A DNA stretch of 20,722 nt, taken from the NCBI GenBank assembly GCA_037441765.1, contig JBBIRM010000034.1, forward strand, positions 1-20,722. The letters run 5' to 3'. Made by a program: the position numbers and the translations under genes. The notes beneath the pieces were generated by a model that worked only from the letters and a program-made list of their open reading frames with translations, was not told where the DNA came from and did no database searches. This DNA is from JBBIRM01 sp037441765. GTDB taxonomy: Bacteria; Desulfobacterota; BSN033; UBA1163. Positions 6,827 to 14,152 of the stretch are shown piece after piece (position 1 is the first letter of the stretch; each line of letters opens with the position of its first letter).

Positions 6827-7924
6827 ATGAACCGAAATAGAAAAAAACTACTACCCTATTTATTCATCCTTATCACTCCTTTTATTTTTCTTCAGGCATC
6901 CTGTTCCAATCTCCCTATTATTGGGAAAAAGGAACCAAAGCCTGATAAAGCAACCGCGGCAAAAACCGTAACTGTTGAAGGGTTGGAGACCTACAAAGGC
7001 GTAAATCCACAGAGAGAGGAAATACCTCCTTCAAAAAGACCTCCTTCTCAACCTGCCCCTCCAAAAAGAGAGACAGGAACCACGGTGGCCTCCGTCCCTT
7101 CAAGACCTTTTTATAGCCCCACCCTTCCCTTCTTTCAGATGGGCTTTAAGAAAAAAGTGGTGATCCTGGACTTCGAAAACCAAACAACCTATAAGGATGA
7201 AAAGATAGGGGAGGCAGTCGCAAAAAAACTCACGGATAAACTTGAAGCGACTCAGAGAGTGGTGGTGATGGACAAGACCGTTGTCTCGGATATGTTAACC
7301 CGTGAAGGAGTGAAATTCGAAAACCTCTCAGATCCATCTGTGATGAAACGTGCCAACCAGTCCCTTGGCATTCAGGCCTTTGCACTTGGAACGGTCACCG
7401 ATGTAAGCATCCTCTCCTCAAAATCCTCTGAGACCTCTGAGGAGGAGGTTTCCTTTGCGACCTCAAAGGTGGAGGTTAGGCTCATCGATGCCTCCACCGG
7501 GAATCTGCTGAAAACATTTATTGGCAGAAGTCCAATCTTCGGGACAAAAGAGATGGGTGAATATAGCAGAAGCAAGGCGGTGATGAAGGCCATTGATTTC
7601 AGTCTTGACGATATCCTCGAGGGATTCCTTCGGCAGCTCGACCTTATCGACTGGACCACCACCATTGCAAAAATTGAAGGAGATAACATTTATATCAATG
7701 CAGGTAAACTCTCAGGTCTCAGGATTGGAGACTCCCTCGAAGTCTATGAGCCTGGAAAGGAGATCATCCATCCTGCCACCAAACTTTCCCTCGGATGGAC
7801 CACAGGTCAATTGAGGGGAGTGATCGAGATTACAGACCTCTTTGGGGTGGATGCCGCCGTTGGGAAAGTGGTCCAGGGCCAGGGCTTCAGCTCCAATGAC
7901 ATCGTCAAATCCACCCTCCGATAA
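6827..7924 (+). CDS. CsgG/FlgT-like lipoprotein
   Basis: The 365-residue protein starts with a signal peptide (basic RNRKK, hydrophobic residues 9-22) and a plausible, slightly atypical lipobox QASC with the lipid-modified Cys at 26. A Pro/Lys-rich linker runs to about residue 105. Then comes a CsgG/TolB-N-like domain (KKVVILDFENQT, IGEAVAKKLTDKLEATQRVVVMDK, LGIQAFALGTVTDV, VEVRLIDASTGNLLKTFIG). Residues from about 280 to the end resemble the FlgT C-terminal domain (IYINAGKLSGLRIGDSLEVYEPG, TGQLRGVIEITDLFGVDAAVGKV). CsgG relatives form or help form outer-membrane secretion pores, and FlgT supports the flagellar H ring. Neither curli nor flagellar genes are nearby, so the role is open. It is the first gene of the plus-strand run, 49 bp ahead of the GAF-ANTAR gene. 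Confidence 0.8.
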   Translation: MNRNRKKLLPYLFILITPFIFLQASCSNLPIIGKKEPKPDKATAAKTVTVEGLETYKGVNPQREEIPPSKRPPSQPAPPKRETGTTVASVPSRPFYSPTLPFFQMGFKKKVVILDFENQTTYKDEKIGEAVAKKLTDKLEATQRVVVMDKTVVSDMLTREGVKFENLSDPSVMKRANQSLGIQAFALGTVTDVSILSSKSSETSEEEVSFATSKVEVRLIDASTGNLLKTFIGRSPIFGTKEMGEYSRSKAVMKAIDFSLDDILEGFLRQLDLIDWTTTIAKIEGDNIYINAGKLSGLRIGDSLEVYEPGKEIIHPATKLSLGWTTGQLRGVIEITDLFGVDAAVGKVVQGQGFSSNDIVKSTLR

Positions 7925-7973
7925 CATAGGAATTTTATGTAAATTATCATTCTGTTAGATAAGGGATAAGGAA

Positions 7974-8678
7974 TTGTTATACAAAAAGGTATCCTACAAA
8001 AAACAGATTCAGGCGCTTTTAGAGATCAGTAAGGCGATCTCTTCAGATCAGTACCTGGATGATATCTTAAAACTGATCGTCACCCTTACTGCCAATGTGA
8101 TGGATTCAAAAATCTGTAGCCTCTGGATACTCGATGAGAAAGAAAAGGTCTTAAGGATCCGGGCCACTCAGGCGATGAGTGAGGAATATCTGAAAGAACG
8201 AAGTTTAAAGTTAGGGGAGGGGGTGGTGGGTTATGTGGCCCAGAACAACAAACCTCTCTCCATCTTGGACGTTTTAAAGGAACCCCGCTATAAAGAGAAA
8301 GAACTTGCCAAAAAAGAGGGACTTGTCTCTATGCTCAGCGTTCCCATGGTGGTGAAGGATAAGGTCATCGGGGTGATAAATGTCTACACCTCTTATCCCC
8401 ACGAATTTACAGATACTGAAAAGGCGGTCCTCACGATGGTAGCCAATCAGGCAGCCATCTGTATTCAAAATACAGAATTGATGGTCCAAACCAAGGTCAT
8501 TCAGGAGGAACTGGAAACCCGCAAATTGGTAGAAAGGGCCAAAGGGATATTGATGAAACAGCACGGTCTCAGTGAAGATGAAGCCTTCAGACGGATTCGT
8601 AAGGCAAGTATGGATAGTCGCAAGACCATGCGCCAGATTGCGGAAGCCATACTCTTGACTGAAAAAATGAGAGGGTAA
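7974..8678 (+). CDS. GAF-ANTAR regulator (predicted RNA-binding antiterminator)
   Basis: The 234-residue protein has an N-terminal GAF domain (about 25-165: ICSLWILDEKEKVLRI, LKLGEGVVGYVAQNNKPL, MLSVPMVVKDKVIGVINVY, EFTDTEKAVLTMVANQAAI), a coiled-coil linker (165-183) and an ANTAR domain (about 175-232: LVERAKGILMKQHGLSEDEA, then MDSRKTMRQIAEAIL). ANTAR domains bind paired hexaloop RNA hairpins in mRNA leaders and block terminator formation, often for nitrogen or amine metabolism. The GAF domain presumably senses a small molecule. Translation appears to start with TTG at 7974: the next upstream in-frame codon of note is a stop, and AAGGG sits eight bases before TTG. No target leader with two hexaloops is visible in the window. 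It precedes another GAF regulator by 60 bp. Confidence 0.9.
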   Translation: MLYKKVSYKKQIQALLEISKAISSDQYLDDILKLIVTLTANVMDSKICSLWILDEKEKVLRIRATQAMSEEYLKERSLKLGEGVVGYVAQNNKPLSILDVLKEPRYKEKELAKKEGLVSMLSVPMVVKDKVIGVINVYTSYPHEFTDTEKAVLTMVANQAAICIQNTELMVQTKVIQEELETRKLVERAKGILMKQHGLSEDEAFRRIRKASMDSRKTMRQIAEAILLTEKMRG

Positions 8679-8738
8679 TTGCCTCTGCCAAACTTTTATT
8701 AACATTCAAATCAATTGCCATCATTCTTTGAGGGGTAA

Positions 8739-9515
8739 ATGTCTTCAACATTTTTCGTTAACCCTCGAACCAATCCCGAATTAAAGAGCCTTCATGACAT
8801 CCTCTCCCTCCACACACCCCGTCAACTTCAAGATTACTTTCTGGGAATGATCGCTATCCTATCTGAATACTTTCCAATTGGATATTCCTCCCTCCTCCTT
8901 CAGGATTCCCAAAAAGACCTCCTTCGAGTTGAAGCGGTCTATGGAATAGAAAGAGAAAATCACACTTCTACCTGTAGCAATCGAAGGGGGACGATCGGAA
9001 AGGTCCTTGAGTCAAAACAACCAATGGCCATTCATAATATAAACTCAGAACCCCTCTATGAAAAAATGGTAAAGGAGGGGAAGAAGGTGGATCGGATCTA
9101 TCCTCCACTCCTCTGCGTTCCTCTTTTGACGGATGATGCTGCTTGGGGTATCATTATGATTAATTCCCTTTATGGGGTTAGAGATAGGTTTGATGAGGAT
9201 TTTCAATTTCTCACCCTTCTCTCTGCCATTGTCTCTCCGGTCATTCAACGGTATCGATTAAAAACACACCCCTCCTACCTCGATGAGATCCTCGAAGAAA
9301 AACTCAACGAGGTCATCCATAAGATTGATCCCTATGTGGAAACGAAAGCCAATATGGGTGTCTACAATGACATTGTTTCTCTCGTGGAGAAAAGTCTGAT
9401 TAAATCCGCATTAAAAAAGATGAATGGTGTTCAAACCGCTACTGCTCAGTTTTTGGGGATTAATAGAAATACGCTTCGAAAAAAGATAAAGGAATTGAGG
9501 ATTAAAATAAAGTAA
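8739..9515 (+). CDS. GAF-Fis transcription factor lacking an AAA+ domain
   Basis: The 258-residue protein has a GAF domain at about 33-170 of the kind found in NifA-like activators (LLRVEAVYGIE, NRRGTIGKVLESKQPMAIHNI, LLCVPLLTDDAAWGIIMINSLY, DEDFQFLTLLSAIVSPVI). A linker with acidic helices follows (178-210). It ends in a Fis-type helix-turn-helix at 214-255 (SLIKSALKKMNGVQTATAQF, LGINRNTLRKKIKELRI). The sigma-54-interacting AAA+ ATPase domain that normally sits between these in NifA/AcoR proteins is absent: there is no Walker A and no GAFTGA motif. It may act as a DNA-binding repressor, a sigma-70 regulator or a modulator of a full activator. ATG start with GAGG five bases upstream. Probably co-transcribed with the GAF-ANTAR gene. 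Confidence 0.88.
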   Translation: MSSTFFVNPRTNPELKSLHDILSLHTPRQLQDYFLGMIAILSEYFPIGYSSLLLQDSQKDLLRVEAVYGIERENHTSTCSNRRGTIGKVLESKQPMAIHNINSEPLYEKMVKEGKKVDRIYPPLLCVPLLTDDAAWGIIMINSLYGVRDRFDEDFQFLTLLSAIVSPVIQRYRLKTHPSYLDEILEEKLNEVIHKIDPYVETKANMGVYNDIVSLVEKSLIKSALKKMNGVQTATAQFLGINRNTLRKKIKELRIKIK

Positions 9516-9572
9516 TAACCCACCTTGATCGTCCCCTTGCAAAAAACCGATTAAAGAGTAAAAATAATTCCT

Positions 9573-10253
9573 GTGAAAAATTCTGAAAATTTCTCAAAAA
9601 TTGAGTCCCTGTGTAAACAATGGGGATGTTCCCTTTTTGGAGTAGCAGATTTTCACTCTTTCAATAAAGGGGAGGTTCTTCTTCCCTCCTCTTTAATTGA
9701 CCAATTTCCATTTGCCATTTCAGTAGGGTACCCCCTTTCTCTATCCATTCTAAGTGAAATCGAAAAACAGCCTACCCCTCTCTATTTCCACCACTACCAG
9801 AGGGTAAATATCCTGCTCGATATGGTTGGGCTGGTTGTCAGTTCAACGATTCAAGGCCTCGGATATAAGGCCCTCCCGATCCCTGCTTCTCAGATTGTAG
9901 ATTGGAAAACCCAGAGGGCTCACCTTTCTCATAAACATGTTGCCATGGCAGCAGGGTTGGGATGGATCGGAAGGAATAATCTCCTTGTCAACGAAAAATT
10001 TGGATCACATCTTCGCCTGATCACCATCCTTACTGACCTCCCTCTCATGGTCAACTCACCCCTATCAATAGATTGTGGTTCCTGCATGGACTGTCTATCA
10101 GTTTGCCCTGTGGGTGCAATTAAAGAAAAGCAAGAAGATTTTGACCATCTCAGGTGTTATGAACAATTAAGAGTCTTTGCAAAAACCCTCCATTTTAGCC
10201 ATAATATTTGTGGCATCTGTGTCAAGGCCTGTCGGGGTCAAAAAAACATATAG
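9573..10253 (+). CDS. QueG-like double 4Fe-4S protein, short form
   Basis: The 226-residue protein belongs to the epoxyqueuosine-reductase (COG1600) superfamily: HLSHKHVAMAAGLGWIGRNN (117-136), RLITILTDLPL, then CGSCMDCLSVCP (C168, C171, C174, C178) and a second set C195 plus CGICVKAC (C213, C216, C220), enough for two 4Fe-4S clusters. True QueG is 310-390 residues, binds cobalamin and has a VDSAP-type segment carrying the catalytic Asp just before AEKAGLGW. Here that place reads PIPASQIVDWKTQRAHLSHK, so it is unlikely to be QueG itself. The product ends just after the second cluster and has no HEAT-like tail. Start is GTG with a poor ribosome site. It sits between a regulator pair and mnmG, a wobble-uridine tRNA modification gene, so a role in RNA or redox metabolism is only a guess. 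Confidence 0.78.
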   Translation: MKNSENFSKIESLCKQWGCSLFGVADFHSFNKGEVLLPSSLIDQFPFAISVGYPLSLSILSEIEKQPTPLYFHHYQRVNILLDMVGLVVSSTIQGLGYKALPIPASQIVDWKTQRAHLSHKHVAMAAGLGWIGRNNLLVNEKFGSHLRLITILTDLPLMVNSPLSIDCGSCMDCLSVCPVGAIKEKQEDFDHLRCYEQLRVFAKTLHFSHNICGICVKACRGQKNI

Positions 10254-10280
10254 GGCAGAGTGCATAGAGAATAACTAAAA

Positions 10281-10320
10281 TCCGTGACTGTGTTTCGTGT
10301 CATGGGCAAGACACGGACAC
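10281..10320 (+). promoter_or_regulatory. mnmG leader with two mutually exclusive hairpins
   Basis: In the 89-bp gap before mnmG, CGTGTC (10296-10301) pairs with GACACG (10310-10315) around an 8-base loop, extended by GTGT (10290-10293) with ACAC (10317-10320). Alternatively TCCGTG (10281-10286) pairs with CACGGA (10312-10317). The two stems share 10312-10315 and cannot form together. No T-run follows, so a role in translation, RNA stability or binding of a regulator is more likely than attenuation. Function is inferred. Confidence 0.4.
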
Positions 10321-10342
10321 GATCTTTGAACAGGATATTGGG

Positions 10343-12205
10343 ATGAGGGATTATGATGTGATTGTGGTGGGTGGAGGTCATGCAGGAATTGAGGCCTCCC
10401 TGGCTTGTGCCCGAATGGGACATCCCACCCTGCTCATTACCCAAAAGATTGAGCAGATCGGTTATATGTCCTGTAATCCAGCAGTGGGCGGATTGGCCAA
10501 AGGACACCTCGTCAAAGAGATCGATGCCTTAGGTGGAGAAATGGCAAAAGCAACGGATGAAACCGGAATACAATTTCGCCAACTTAATACAGGAAAAGGT
10601 CCTGCAGTCCGTTCCTCCAGAGCGCAGGTGGATCGTAATGCATACAGAGTAAGAATAATCAGGGCTGTTCAATCCCAGAAAAACCTCACCCTCCATCAGG
10701 CCACTGTAGAAGAAATTCAGGTTGAAAGAGATCGAGTCGTTGGCGTAAGAACCGATTCCAATGAGGTCATTTTAACTCAAGCCCTCGTCCTTGCCCCAGG
10801 AACTTTTATGAACGGTCTTATCCATATTGGACTTGACCATTTCCCTGCAGGGAGAATGGGCGACCCCCCATCTATTGGGCTATCAGATTCATTAAGAAAA
10901 TTGGGCTTTAGAGTTGGAAGATTAAAGACTGGGACAACCCCGAGGCTTGATGGAAGAACCATTAACTTTAAGAAACTCACTCCCCAATATGGGGATGAAA
11001 ATCCCATCCCCTTCTCCTTCTCTACGGAAAAGATCGATACAGAACAAGTTCCCTGCTACATTACCTATACCAACCCAACGACTCACGAAATCATCCGGAG
11101 TGGACTTGATCGCTCTCCACTTTATTGTGGAATTATCAAAGGGATTGGACCGAGATACTGCCCATCCATTGAAGACAAGGTGGTAAGGTTTGCAGATAAG
11201 AATAGGCATCAAATCTTCCTCGAACCTGAAGGAAGGGACACTTATGAATACTACCCTAATGGGATTCCAACAAGCCTTCCCCTTGATATTCAGATCAGGA
11301 TGCTTCACTCCATCGAGGGGCTTGAAGAGGTGAAGATGATTCGGCCAGGCTATGCGGTGGAGTATGATTTTGTGGATCCTACGGAATTAAAACCCTCGCT
11401 CGAAACAAAAAGGATTAAAGGTCTATTCCATGCAGGTCAAATCAATGGGACTTCAGGTTATGAGGAGGCTGCTGCTCAGGGGATCATGGCAGGGATCAAT
11501 GCTGTGATGTATATTGAAGGAAGACAACCACTTATCCTGAAGCGGTCCGATGCCTATATCGGTGTATTAATTGACGATCTGGTCACCAAGGGAACTTCTG
11601 AGCCTTATCGGATGTTTACCTCCCGAGCAGAATATCGACTCCACCTTAGAGAGGATAACGCTGACTTGCGATTGAGGGAGAAGGGATACGAAATGGGTTT
11701 GGTAAGTGAAAAAGATTATCAAACTTTTAAAGAAAAGAAAAAACTGATTGAAAAAACCCTTTTTAAAATTTCCAGCCTTAAAATCAACCCCACAAAAGAG
11801 AATAATGAAATCCTCCAGCAATGGGGAAGCGCTCCCTTAAAAAAGGATGCCACTTTACAGGAGATCCTAAAAAGACCAGAAATTCATTTGCAACATCTGA
11901 GCGCCTTTGATCAAGGGATCAAGGATATTCCAAAAGAGGTTTTGGAACAGATTGAGATCCAGGTGAAATACGATGGCTATATGAGGAGGCAGGAGGAGCA
12001 GATTGAAAGATTTAAAAGGCTGGAGGAGATTCGTTTTCCTGAAGGATTCGATTTCAATAAGGTCATGGGGCTTTCAACCGAGGTTAGGGAAAAATTGGTA
12101 AAGATAAAACCATTTTCTCTGGGCCAGGCCTCACGCATCTCAGGGGTTACCCCTGCTGCTATCTCGATTCTTATGGTAAACCTGAAGAAACAGGGATGCC
12201 TTTAA
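10343..12205 (+). CDS. mnmG: tRNA uridine-5-carboxymethylaminomethyl modification enzyme MnmG (GidA)
   Basis: The 620-residue protein is a full-length MnmG. It shows the N-terminal FAD-binding Rossmann motif VVGGGHAGIEASLACARMG, then the family signatures MSCNPAVGGLAKGHLVKEID, QLNTGKGPAVRSSRAQVDR and GRLKTGTTPRLDGR, then GLFHAGQINGTSGYEEAAAQ and FTSRAEYRLHLREDNADLRL, and the C-terminal helical tRNA-binding domain ending near SLGQASRISGVTPAAISILM. With MnmE it installs the cmnm5 or nm5 group on wobble uridine 34 of certain tRNAs in the cytoplasm. Its usual partners mnmE, rsmG and the parAB genes are not in the window; instead it closes the regulator/QueG-like run. AGGA seven bases before the ATG supports the start. 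Its 3' end faces that of the dehydrogenase gene with only 25 bp between them and no visible terminator. Confidence 0.98.
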   Translation: MRDYDVIVVGGGHAGIEASLACARMGHPTLLITQKIEQIGYMSCNPAVGGLAKGHLVKEIDALGGEMAKATDETGIQFRQLNTGKGPAVRSSRAQVDRNAYRVRIIRAVQSQKNLTLHQATVEEIQVERDRVVGVRTDSNEVILTQALVLAPGTFMNGLIHIGLDHFPAGRMGDPPSIGLSDSLRKLGFRVGRLKTGTTPRLDGRTINFKKLTPQYGDENPIPFSFSTEKIDTEQVPCYITYTNPTTHEIIRSGLDRSPLYCGIIKGIGPRYCPSIEDKVVRFADKNRHQIFLEPEGRDTYEYYPNGIPTSLPLDIQIRMLHSIEGLEEVKMIRPGYAVEYDFVDPTELKPSLETKRIKGLFHAGQINGTSGYEEAAAQGIMAGINAVMYIEGRQPLILKRSDAYIGVLIDDLVTKGTSEPYRMFTSRAEYRLHLREDNADLRLREKGYEMGLVSEKDYQTFKEKKKLIEKTLFKISSLKINPTKENNEILQQWGSAPLKKDATLQEILKRPEIHLQHLSAFDQGIKDIPKEVLEQIEIQVKYDGYMRRQEEQIERFKRLEEIRFPEGFDFNKVMGLSTEVREKLVKIKPFSLGQASRISGVTPAAISILMVNLKKQGCL

Positions 12206-12230
12206 TTTCTGGAATTTTTCATTATGAATT

Positions 12231-13256
12231 TTATTTTTGTGGAAGGATGATAACCTTGATTGAATCTTTCGCTTCAGAAACAAGGTGAAACCCCTTGCCG
12301 ATTTCAGCAAGAGGAAGGCGATGGGTAACCATTTCGTCAAGAGGCAATCGGTGAGATCTGATCAACTCAATGGCCTGAAGGATATCGATGGGGGCTCCCC
12401 CATAGGTGGAAAGAAGTGTAATCCCATCATTCCAGAAGTCAAAAAATGGGAAGACAAAATTAAGATCGGGCTGAAGTGGAGCGAAACATAATACGGTTCC
12501 CCCTCGATCCACAGATTTTAGAGCCTGAATGTAGGCAGAAATGGCCCCTGCACAGACAATTACAAGATCAACCAACCTGCCTTGATTCCTTTCCCTAACC
12601 TCGGTAGGATTGACATCCTTTGCAAAAAGGACTTCATCCGCTCCAAATCTCTCTGCTGCTGCCAAACGATACTCATCAATATCAGAGGCAATCACCCTCC
12701 CTGCTCCTGAGGCGCGAGCCAGGGCAATATGAAGGACCCCAGAGATACCACTTCCAATGACAAAGACACTCTGCCCGGGTCTAAACCTGGCAAGTCTCTG
12801 ACCCCGAAGCACACAAGCAAGCGGTTCGATAAAGACCCCTTCCTCAAAAGAGATTTCCTCGGGCAGTATAAATGTGCCACGATCGACATTAATTCTTGGA
12901 ACTCGAATATACTCCGAGAACCCCCCGGGATCAAAATTGGTACTCCTTAAAGTATCACAGAGCGTATGATGGCCATTGAGGCAGTAGTGACAGGTATTGC
13001 AAGGTACATGGTGGGAGACGAACACCCGATCGCCAATCCTGTAACGATCCACCCCTTTCCCAACCTCCACTACCTCTCCTGTAATCTCATGGCCAAGCAC
13101 CCGAGGAGCCTTTTTGATTCGATACCATTCCATCACATCACTTCCACAGATGCCACTTGCCATCACTTTTACTAATAGTTCTCCTGCTCCAATAGTTGGG
13201 ATGGACATCTCCTCAAGCCTTACATCCCTGTTATTATAATACATGGCCACCCGCAT
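12231..13256 (-). CDS. zinc-dependent medium-chain alcohol dehydrogenase
   Basis: The 341-residue MDR enzyme has the catalytic zinc pattern GICGSD (C37) and GHEITGEV (H56, E57). The four structural zinc ligands are in CNTCHYCLNGHHTLC (C86, C89, C92, C100). A GSGISG nucleotide-binding turn (169-174) is followed by an acidic residue at the second strand (VIASDID, D193), which usually favours NAD. It resembles sorbitol, threonine and related polyol dehydrogenases, and the substrate cannot be named. It is the last gene of a three-gene unit with a LeuB-like dehydrogenase and an LsrF-like aldolase, 49 bp after the latter. No good ribosome site precedes the ATG at 13256; a second ATG four codons in (MYYNNRD) is an alternative start. 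Confidence 0.9.
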   Translation of the reverse strand: MRVAMYYNNRDVRLEEMSIPTIGAGELLVKVMASGICGSDVMEWYRIKKAPRVLGHEITGEVVEVGKGVDRYRIGDRVFVSHHVPCNTCHYCLNGHHTLCDTLRSTNFDPGGFSEYIRVPRINVDRGTFILPEEISFEEGVFIEPLACVLRGQRLARFRPGQSVFVIGSGISGVLHIALARASGAGRVIASDIDEYRLAAAERFGADEVLFAKDVNPTEVRERNQGRLVDLVIVCAGAISAYIQALKSVDRGGTVLCFAPLQPDLNFVFPFFDFWNDGITLLSTYGGAPIDILQAIELIRSHRLPLDEMVTHRLPLAEIGKGFHLVSEAKDSIKVIILPQK

Positions 13257-13305
13257 AAATTAACTTAAAATTTGTAGAGGGCATGGAGTAAATCGCTTAT
13301 CGCAA

Positions 13306-14121
13306 TTAAAACCCAATGCCCAATGCCTTCTGCCCTATGCTCCTTTCCTGTTCAAATATTTCACTTGCTTCTTTGACGCTTGCCTTTTCGTGGATGATAG
13401 CACGCAGGGCCTTGATCATGGCCACCGGATAATCATGCTGCCAGATATTTCTCCCAAGGTTTACGCCAATCGCACCCTTCTCCATTCCGTCGTGGACAAA
13501 CTCAAAGACCTCCAATTCCGTATCCACCTTAGGCCCCCCTGCCATAACCACCGGAACCGGACATCCCTGGACAACCTTATCAAAATTTTCACACCAATAT
13601 GTCTTCACAATCCTTGCCCCCAATTCGGCTGCAATCCTGCAACTCAAAGCCAGATAACGAGCATCCCTCTTCTCCAATTCCTTCCCCACAGCGGTGACCG
13701 CCATCACTGGAATCCCGTATTTTTCTCCTTCGTCAACAAGCCTTGCAAGGTTCAGGAGGTTTTCTTTCTCATGCTCACTTCCGACGAAGATTGAGATGCC
13801 CACTGCAGAGGCATTGAGTCGTATGGCCTCCTCCATGGAAGTCGTGATCCCCTCATTGGAAAGATCTTTCCCCACCATGCTCGTCCCACCTGACACCCTG
13901 AGGATGATGGGTTTGGTATGTTCAGGATCGATCGATGAACGAAGCACTCCCCTTGTCACAAAGATGGCATCACAGTAGGGGAGTAATGGTTTAATAGTCT
14001 CTCCAGGTTTTTCCAACTTGCGGGTAGGCCCTTGAAAATAACCATGATCAATGGGTAAAAATAGGCAATGTCCATCTGATTGAATCAATTGTGCCAAACG
14101 ATTCTTCATCCCCCATTCCAT
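13306..14121 (-). CDS. LsrF/DhnA-like class I aldolase or thiolase
   Basis: The 271-residue protein closely follows E. coli LsrF by eye: EWGMKNRLAQL, LPIDHGYFQGPTR, PYCDAIFVTRGVLRS, FVGSEHEKENLLN, GARIVKTYW with the Schiff-base-type Lys, CPVPVVMAGG and GVNLGRNIWQHDYPVAMIKA. LsrF cleaves phosphorylated AI-2 derivatives to acetyl-CoA and dihydroxyacetone phosphate. The wider DhnA family includes fructose-bisphosphate aldolases and the archaeal ADH synthase. None of the other lsr genes is here, so an AI-2 role is unproven. GGGAGG sits four bases before the ATG at 14121, so I prefer it over the ATG at 14133, which has no ribosome site. It lies 31 bp after the LeuB-like gene and ahead of the zinc dehydrogenase. 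Confidence 0.85.
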   Translation of the reverse strand: MEWGMKNRLAQLIQSDGHCLFLPIDHGYFQGPTRKLEKPGETIKPLLPYCDAIFVTRGVLRSSIDPEHTKPIILRVSGGTSMVGKDLSNEGITTSMEEAIRLNASAVGISIFVGSEHEKENLLNLARLVDEGEKYGIPVMAVTAVGKELEKRDARYLALSCRIAAELGARIVKTYWCENFDKVVQGCPVPVVMAGGPKVDTELEVFEFVHDGMEKGAIGVNLGRNIWQHDYPVAMIKALRAIIHEKASVKEASEIFEQERSIGQKALGIGF

Positions 14122-14152
14122 AACGCCTCCCATATTTCGGATTTTGGAATTT

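Noticed and set aside
12206..12230. Bidirectional terminator between mnmG and the zinc dehydrogenase
   Set aside because: The 25-bp gap and its flanks form no clear hairpin with a T-run.
13306..14121. A complete lsr (AI-2) quorum-sensing operon
   Set aside because: Only the LsrF-like gene is present; no kinase, transporter, LsrR or LsrG-like gene is found around it.
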